Positions 6,321-10,871 of a stretch of DNA of 10,871 nt are shown in pieces. The stretch is from Rhodospirillaceae bacterium (GTDB lineage: Bacteria > Pseudomonadota > Alphaproteobacteria > Rhodospirillales > 2-02-FULL-58-16): contig JAUXMA010000025.1 in the NCBI GenBank assembly GCA_030623425.1, positions 1-10,871 on the forward strand. Direction: 5' to 3'. Numbering within the stretch: the stretch's first letter is position 1; every line of letters begins with the position of its first letter. A program made the translations under genes and the position numbers. Under the pieces are notes generated by a model, which had not been told where the DNA came from, made no database searches, and worked only from the letters and a program-made list of their open reading frames with translations.

Positions 6321-7451
6321 ATGAAAAAGATCGAAGTGGCTGTCGCGGGGATCGGAAACTGTGCAAGCTCTTTGATACAAGGAATTGAATATTACAAGAG
6401 GAGCGGTCATCGGGAATTTGCCGGCCTCATGCATCCGGATATCGGCGGCTGGCGCCCCAGTGACATCGAAATCGTCGCGGCTTTTGATATCGACAGCCGC
6501 AAAGTGGGCAAGCCGGTCGAACAGGCCATCTTCGCGAAACCCAACTGCACGATGGTTTTTCAGCGCGGCTTTACCGCTTCCGGCGTCATCGTGCGGATGG
6601 GGCCGATTCTTGATGGCGTCGCCCCCCACATGAGCGATTACCCCGATGACGAGGCCTTCCGTCCGGCGGATGCCGAACCTGTGGATGTCGCCAAGGTGTT
6701 GCGAAGTTCCGGGGCGGAGGTACTGATCTGCTACCTGCCGGTCGGCTCCGAGAAGGCGGTTCGCCATTACGCCCAGGCCTGTCTTGACGCCGGCGTGGCG
6801 GTGGTCAATTGCATTCCCGTTTTTATTGCCTCCGACCCCGTTTGGGCCGGCAAATTCAGGGACGCGGGCCTTCCGATCATCGGCGACGACATCAAAAGCC
6901 AGGTCGGCGCCACCATCGTCCACCGCATGTTGACGCGTCTGTTCGGCGACCGCGGATACGCGCTCGACCGCACTTACCAGCTGAACACCGGCGGCAATAC
7001 CGACTTCCTGAACATGAAGGCCTTGGACCGGTTGCATTCGAAAAAAACCTCCAAAACCGAATCGGTGCAATCTCAATTGGACGAACGTCTCGATAACCGC
7101 AACATCCACATCGGTCCGTCGGACTATGTGCCGTGGCAGGGTGATAACAAAGTCGCCTTCATCCGCATGGAGGGCCGCGGTTTCGGCAACGCACCGATCG
7201 AGCTTGAGCTCCGAATGTCGGTTCAGGATTCTCCCAACAGCGCCGGCGTGGTCATCGATGCCGTTCGCTGCGCCAAGCTTGCTTTGGAGCGGGGGCTGGC
7301 TGGCCCGCTGGAGGCGGTATCCGCCTATTACATGAAGAGTCCGCCGCGACAGATGCGGGATTCGGTGGCCCGCGACAGGTGCAATGATTTTATTCGCGGA
7401 ACCGTCGCCGTTGACGAGATGGAGGTAAATGAGACGTTTGCCGCGGAATAG
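6321..7451 (+). CDS. ino1: Inositol-3-phosphate synthase (myo-inositol-1-phosphate synthase)
   Basis: NAD-dependent cytosolic enzyme (EC 5.5.1.4) converting glucose-6-phosphate to L-myo-inositol-1-phosphate, the entry step for all inositol compounds. At 376 residues it matches the short prokaryotic type (about 360-390) and not the eukaryotic type of over 500. Visible features are the N-terminal Rossmann motif VAVAGIGNCASSLIQG (6-21), DIDSRKVGKPV, the conserved block GDDIKSQVGATIVHR from about 188 (K192 expected in catalysis), and NTGGNTDFLNM from about 222, followed by KTSKTESV. The late motif SPNSAGVVIDAVRCAKLAL is also typical. The start is set by AGGGAGG 10 bases upstream. It opens the inositol operon, with the phosphatase-family gene 15 bases downstream, and follows a long structured leader. 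It is intact. Confidence 0.95.
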   Translation: MKKIEVAVAGIGNCASSLIQGIEYYKRSGHREFAGLMHPDIGGWRPSDIEIVAAFDIDSRKVGKPVEQAIFAKPNCTMVFQRGFTASGVIVRMGPILDGVAPHMSDYPDDEAFRPADAEPVDVAKVLRSSGAEVLICYLPVGSEKAVRHYAQACLDAGVAVVNCIPVFIASDPVWAGKFRDAGLPIIGDDIKSQVGATIVHRMLTRLFGDRGYALDRTYQLNTGGNTDFLNMKALDRLHSKKTSKTESVQSQLDERLDNRNIHIGPSDYVPWQGDNKVAFIRMEGRGFGNAPIELELRMSVQDSPNSAGVVIDAVRCAKLALERGLAGPLEAVSAYYMKSPPRQMRDSVARDRCNDFIRGTVAVDEMEVNETFAAE

Positions 7452-7466
7452 GGCACGTTCCATCAA

Positions 7467-8411
7467 ATGTTGGAGGATGAAAAGGTTCTGACGTTTTCCA
7501 ACGGCGTCGCCGGCACCGCGCGGCCTGAAGCAGGATGGCGCCGGTGCCTGGTCGAACTCCACCGGGCGGTCGTCCGAGAGGTGTTGAGTTGTTCGGCTGG
7601 AGGCACCGGCATCGTCAATGCCAAAGGCGACGCGGTCAAAAGTTTCGATTTGGCCGCCAACGATGCCGCCATCCGGCGTCTGGAAAAGACGGGGCCGCCG
7701 CTGATCGTGGAATCCGAGGAATCGGCGAGGCGCAAGCTGGGCCTGGGTAAGCCGGAAGCGCGTGTCGTCCTCGATCCGGTGGATGGCTCCGACAACCGGT
7801 CACGGGGCTTGCCCCTGTCCGCCTTTTCCTGCGCCGTGTTGCCGGTGGACGCGCCGCTGCATCCGAAGCACGTTGAAGCGGCCATCGTCGGCCCGATCGA
7901 ACAGAAAGAATCTTGGCTGGCCCTGAAAGGTCAAGGAGCGTGGCTTGGAAACAAGGAGATAACCACTTCCGATGTCACCAAAATCGCGCAGGCTCTGATT
8001 TCCGTCGAGCTGAACCATTATGGGCCGTCACATGCGTTGGCCCGCCTGATGGCTTCCGCCGGCGGCGTGAGAAGTTACGGTTGCTGTTCCCGAGCCTTGG
8101 CGTTCGTCGCCTCGGGGGCGGCGGATGCCCATGTGGACATCCGGCGGCGGTTGACGGCCGAGAGCTATCTCGCCGGCGCCATGCTGGTTTTGGAAGCGGG
8201 CGGTTGCGTCGTCGGCTTGGATGGCGCGCCGCTGCCGGCAGCGGACGGTCTGACCGACCGGGTCGGGTTGATCGCCGCCGCCAACCAACAATTGTGCGAA
8301 CGCATCTTGGACTGCTTGATCGATGACGACGCCAACCAACCAGGAGTTTGCCCCGACAACGGCCGTTCTTCTGGCGGCCGGAATGGGGACCCGTCTTCGG
8401 GACAATTCTAA
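7467..8411 (+). CDS. Inositol monophosphatase family protein
   Basis: A 314-residue member of the Li+-sensitive, Mg2+-dependent IMPase/FBPase superfamily. Motifs are GDAVKSFDLAANDAAI (54-69), a VESEES glutamate segment (81-86), the metal-binding DPVDGSDN (103-110) and EAGG (243-246). The middle motif is odd. Where human IMPase has Trp-Asp (D220, a metal ligand) this protein reads AESYLAG, placing Ser233 at the Asp position and Glu232 at Trp. VDIRRRL just before resembles archaeal-type IMPase/FBPase. In this operon it could dephosphorylate inositol-1-phosphate or remove the terminal phosphate of phosphorylated DIP. The start at 7467 has no good ribosome binding site, and GGAGG at 7472-7476 lies inside the gene. 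The last 29 codons overlap the next gene, so the tail after residue 285 is probably not part of the fold. Exact substrate uncertain. Confidence 0.88.
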   Translation: MLEDEKVLTFSNGVAGTARPEAGWRRCLVELHRAVVREVLSCSAGGTGIVNAKGDAVKSFDLAANDAAIRRLEKTGPPLIVESEESARRKLGLGKPEARVVLDPVDGSDNRSRGLPLSAFSCAVLPVDAPLHPKHVEAAIVGPIEQKESWLALKGQGAWLGNKEITTSDVTKIAQALISVELNHYGPSHALARLMASAGGVRSYGCCSRALAFVASGAADAHVDIRRRLTAESYLAGAMLVLEAGGCVVGLDGAPLPAADGLTDRVGLIAAANQQLCERILDCLIDDDANQPGVCPDNGRSSGGRNGDPSSGQF

Positions 8412-9687
8412 CCGGCCGAAACCGCTGACATTGGTCCTCGGCCTGTCCTTGGCGGAACGGATTGTCTGTACGTTTCAAAAGGATCTGGGCGTTCGGCGGT
8501 TTCTCGTCGTGGTCGGTTACGAGGCGGAAACCGTCAAGGCTCATTTTCACGACATTTGCGCCGGGCGGGGAGTGAAGGTCGAGTTCGCCGAAGCCGAACA
8601 CTGGTCACTGGGAAATGGCGCAAGCGCCCTTGCCGCCAAGGGATTGACGGGGGACTCGCCGTTCTTCCTGGCCATGAGCGACCATCTTTTCGATCCCGAA
8701 ATCGGCAAGATGCTTATCCGCCACAAGCCGGCGGATGGACAGGCGTGCTTGGCGGTGGATGGAAACAAGAACGGAAATTTCGACTTTGACGACGTGACAC
8801 GGGTGAAAATGAAAAAGGGCTGCATCATTGAAATCGCCAAGAGCCTTGACGATTGGGATGCGGCCGACACCGGCTTGTTCTTGTCCACTCCCGGGATATT
8901 CGATGGGCTCGAGCGGGCCGCCGCCAAGGGCCTGAACGGGCTTTCCGACGGAATGCGCGAACTGGCCCGGGATAAACGCGCCATCGCCGTTGACGTCACG
9001 GGTCACGGCTGGCTCGACGTGGATACGCCCGAAGCGTTGCGCGAGGCCGAAAGCCGGCTCCTCCGGACTGAAAGGGGCAAGACCAGCGACGGCCCGGTAT
9101 CGCGCCTGATCAACAGGCCAATCTCCCGCTGGTTGACTGGATTTTTGGTTCGCACGGCCATCACTCCGAACCAAATCTCCTTGGTCTCCTGGCTGCTTTC
9201 CGTGATTGCGGCGTTGACGTTCACTTTGGACGGTTATGCTGCCTTGGCCGTGGGCGGGGCGATCGCCCAACTGGCCTCGATCATCGACGGCTGCGATGGT
9301 GAGATCGCCCGGCTGAAACGAATGGAAAGCGAGTTCGGCGGCTGGTTTGACGCGGTCTTGGATCGTTATGCCGATGCCTTCCTTTTATTTGGGCTGCTTT
9401 GGCACACTCTCCCGGCGCCCGGCGACCCGACGGTCCTGGCGATTGGCTTCGCGGCCATCGTCGGCGCTTTTATGAACAGCTATACGGCCGACAAGTACGA
9501 CGGGTTGATGGCAAGAAAACTTAGCGGCCGGCGCCATTTCAGATTGGGCCGGGATGTTCGGGTGTTGGTGATTTTCATCGGCGCCCTTCTCAACCAGCCC
9601 CTGCTCATCCTCATCGTCATCGCTACCCTCACAAACGCCGAGGTGTTGCGCCGGATCGTCTTGTGCCGACAGGCAACAACGTCTTGA
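8323..9687 (+). CDS. Bifunctional inositol-1-phosphate cytidylyltransferase / CDP-inositol:inositol-1-phosphate transferase (IPCT/DIPPS-like)
   Basis: A 454-residue fusion. Residues 12-245 are a nucleotidyltransferase with LLAAGMGTRL (16-25), Lys33 in RPKPL, the metal-site Asp in AMSDH (D120) and LDVDTPE near 231-237. Residues 260-454 are a CDP-alcohol phosphotransferase with about six membrane helices. They carry the complete signature D322-x2-DG-x2-AR-x8-G-x3-D-x3-D347 (IDGCDGEIAR, then FGGWFDAVLD). This order and length match the fused enzymes of DIP synthesis described from hyperthermophiles such as Archaeoglobus. They make CDP-inositol from CTP, then join it to a second inositol-1-phosphate. 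Placement directly after ino1 and an IMPase gene supports inositol as substrate over a phospholipid acceptor. Its start overlaps the phosphatase gene by 89 bases with no clear ribosome binding site, suggesting coupling. Acceptor identity is inferred. Confidence 0.87.
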   Translation: MTTPTNQEFAPTTAVLLAAGMGTRLRDNSNRPKPLTLVLGLSLAERIVCTFQKDLGVRRFLVVVGYEAETVKAHFHDICAGRGVKVEFAEAEHWSLGNGASALAAKGLTGDSPFFLAMSDHLFDPEIGKMLIRHKPADGQACLAVDGNKNGNFDFDDVTRVKMKKGCIIEIAKSLDDWDAADTGLFLSTPGIFDGLERAAAKGLNGLSDGMRELARDKRAIAVDVTGHGWLDVDTPEALREAESRLLRTERGKTSDGPVSRLINRPISRWLTGFLVRTAITPNQISLVSWLLSVIAALTFTLDGYAALAVGGAIAQLASIIDGCDGEIARLKRMESEFGGWFDAVLDRYADAFLLFGLLWHTLPAPGDPTVLAIGFAAIVGAFMNSYTADKYDGLMARKLSGRRHFRLGRDVRVLVIFIGALLNQPLLILIVIATLTNAEVLRRIVLCRQATTS

Positions 9688-9898
9688 TAACTCACCCGCG
9701 GGCGAGCGGAAGCCTCTTTCGGCTGATTGCGTTATGGCGCGGCGAACCGGTCGAGATCCGTTCGAATCCTCCGCCAATCGGCAACGCGGAAGGAACGGAA
9801 ATCCGCTCACCAATCACAAAAGCATTGTCCGATTTTGGTGAATGTTTACAAATAACGGCGGTCATTTACGGCCATGTCGTCGGCAGCTGGGTAATATC
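9688..9898. other. Intergenic stretch with no supported gene
   Basis: About 210 bases between the fused inositol enzyme and the methyltransferase. A frame from 9663 to 10001 is open but low in recognisable protein character and overlaps both neighbours, so I do not call it. A weak promoter is possible: TTGTCC (9825-9830), 16 bases, then TACAAA (9847-9852), in the AT-richer part 9805-9860. No terminator is visible after the fused gene: the near-palindrome around 9691-9706 has no T-run. Confidence 0.4.
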
Positions 9899-10711
9899 AT
9901 GGCGAAAAAGAGCGGCACGGGAGACGTCCACGGTCACTTCTCAACGGTCGCTGGCGTTTACCGCGACGTCAGGACCACGGACGAGGAGCCGATCCGCGTG
10001 ATCCGCGGCGCGCTTGCCGGCCGCGCCGCGATCAGGGGGGCGGATATCGGCTGCGGAGCCGGGCGCTACGATTATTTGCTGTTCCGTCACCTGCCCGATT
10101 TGCACCTGACGTGCATCGATATGAACCCGGAGATGCTTGCCGAGCTCTCGCGTCACCTCCGCGGAAATGGCATTGAAAATTTCGAGACGTTAGTCGCCAG
10201 CGTCGAGGACCTGCAACTCATTGACCAATCCCTGGACTGCATTTTCAGCTTCAACGCCGTGCATCATTTTGATTTCCCGACTTTTCTAAACAAGATCGGC
10301 GGGACCATGAAAAAAGACGGCCGGACTTTTGTTTATACCCGCACTCCCGGCCAGAACTCGCGGTCCATATGGGGCAAGCATTTCCCGGACTTTTGCGAAA
10401 AGGAAAGGCGGCTTTTCAAGCTCGAGACAATGAAACGATGGATCGACGCAACGGAACGGCTCACCCTGATCGACGCCAGGACCTTCCGGTATCCGCGCAC
10501 CGCCTCCTTGCGGCGCTTGCTGGAACAAGCGCGCAGCAAGCACTACTCGACTTTTTCTTTATATAGGCCGGGGGAATTCGACGCCGCCTGCGAAACCTTC
10601 GCCGACAACATCCGGCGTCATTTCGACGATCCCATGAAGGTGGAATGGCATGACGAAAACATCCTCTTGCAGATGGCGCCGGACGACGACCGCAAAAGCC
10701 GGACGCGCTAG
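9899..10711 (+). CDS. Class I SAM-dependent methyltransferase
   Basis: A 270-residue cytosolic methyltransferase with a seven-strand Rossmann fold. The SAM-binding glycine motif is ADIGCGAGRY (48-57), with the acidic ribose contact D74 in LTCIDMNPEML, motif II/III DCIFSFNAVHHF (113-124) and MKKDGRTFVYTRTPG after it. The C-terminal part carries ARSKHYSTFSLYRPGEF, a segment shared by a subgroup of UbiE-like methyltransferases whose substrates I cannot assign. I chose the ATG at 9899 because it gives MAKKSGTGDVHGHFSTVAGVYRD. The longer start at 9842 would put a possible -10 element inside the gene and adds a basic stretch unlike the family. Neither start has a strong ribosome binding site. It follows the inositol operon after 211 bases, on the same strand, and may be independent. 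Confidence 0.82.
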   Translation: MAKKSGTGDVHGHFSTVAGVYRDVRTTDEEPIRVIRGALAGRAAIRGADIGCGAGRYDYLLFRHLPDLHLTCIDMNPEMLAELSRHLRGNGIENFETLVASVEDLQLIDQSLDCIFSFNAVHHFDFPTFLNKIGGTMKKDGRTFVYTRTPGQNSRSIWGKHFPDFCEKERRLFKLETMKRWIDATERLTLIDARTFRYPRTASLRRLLEQARSKHYSTFSLYRPGEFDAACETFADNIRRHFDDPMKVEWHDENILLQMAPDDDRKSRTR

Positions 10712-10751
10712 TGGCCTGTATCATCTAAATTGCACCCCTACGATCGCTTTT

Positions 10752-10871
10752 CCCGGCCCCTCGGGAGGCGTGAGGGGAACCGTGGCGCCAGTGGCGCCGC
10801 GGTAGTCCCCGAAAGGGGCGCAGGCGATGCCGGGCCATCGGGAAGCCATTCCGTCGCCCCGAGGGGACGGG
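10752..10871. repeat. GC-rich imperfect palindrome at the window edge
   Basis: The outer arms 10752-10765 and 10858-10871 are reverse complements at 13 of 14 positions (CCCGGCCCCTCGGG against CCCGAGGGGACGGG). Inside lie GGAA (10776-10779) with TTCC (10849-10852), and TGGC (10783-10786) with GCCA (10845-10848). There is also GGCGCC-AGT-GGCGCC (10784-10798), CCCC-GAAA-GGGG (10807-10818) with a GNRA-type loop, and CGATG (10825-10829) with CATCG (10836-10840). The repeat reaches the last base, so its full extent is unseen. It could be a structured RNA, an intergenic palindromic repeat or the end of a mobile element. The stretch 10712-10751 before it holds no gene I can support. Confidence 0.5.

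Noticed and set aside
6137..6388. Plus-strand frame of 83 codons through the ino1 leader
   Set aside because: It runs through the inverted-repeat element and into ino1 in another frame, and no protein character is visible.
6204..7562. Long minus-strand open frame of 452 codons opposite ino1
   Set aside because: It is the shadow of ino1 in GC-rich DNA; the + strand carries clear family motifs and a ribosome binding site.
9741..9780. tRNA-like T-arm motif GTTCGAATCC followed by TCCGCCA
   Set aside because: The T-stem bases do not pair beyond one position, and no matching acceptor strand or anticodon arm lies about 70 bases upstream. At most a chance match.
9663..10001. Plus-strand frame of 112 codons between the fused enzyme and the methyltransferase
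   Set aside because: It overlaps both recognised genes, has no motif and ends in Arg/Ser/Thr-rich shadow sequence of the methyltransferase.

Overview
This is a GC-rich bacterial window in which every supported gene lies on the + strand. The XerD-like recombinase and the coding style fit a proteobacterium, most likely an alphaproteobacterium of the Rhodospirillales type. That placement is an inference from gene flavour, not a search.

Layout. (1) 1-913: the end of xerD, with its 5' end cut off by the window. (2) 935-1150: a small unrecognised ORF that runs into the next gene through an ATGA overlap. (3) 1147-5860: a tightly packed four-gene Gld-type ABC export module. It holds an ATPase, a six-helix permease, a GldG-like auxiliary protein with terminal membrane anchors and a DUF4340 protein. 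Overlaps and short gaps suggest one transcript. (4) 5861-6320: about 460 bases without a convincing gene but full of structure. It contains a possible sigma70 promoter, a 7-bp hairpin, a 145-nt rod-like inverted repeat with an 18-bp perfect outer stem, and overlapping mutually exclusive hairpins ending in a T7 run just before the ino1 ribosome binding site. (5) 6321-9687: ino1, an inositol monophosphatase-family gene and a fused NTP-transferase/CDP-alcohol phosphotransferase of the IPCT/DIPPS type. (6) 9899-10711: a class I SAM methyltransferase. (7) 10712-10871: a GC-rich imperfect palindrome running to the window edge.

How the genes work together. Ino1 makes myo-inositol-1-phosphate from glucose-6-phosphate. 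The N-terminal half of the fused enzyme can activate this with CTP to CDP-inositol. Its membrane half can join CDP-inositol to a second inositol phosphate, giving phosphorylated di-myo-inositol phosphate, and the IMPase-family enzyme could remove the terminal phosphate. This is the known di-myo-inositol-phosphate (DIP) route, best known from hyperthermophiles as a compatible-solute pathway. Finding it in what looks like a proteobacterium, behind a highly structured leader, is the most interesting part of the window. The Gld-type ABC module is probably an independent unit.
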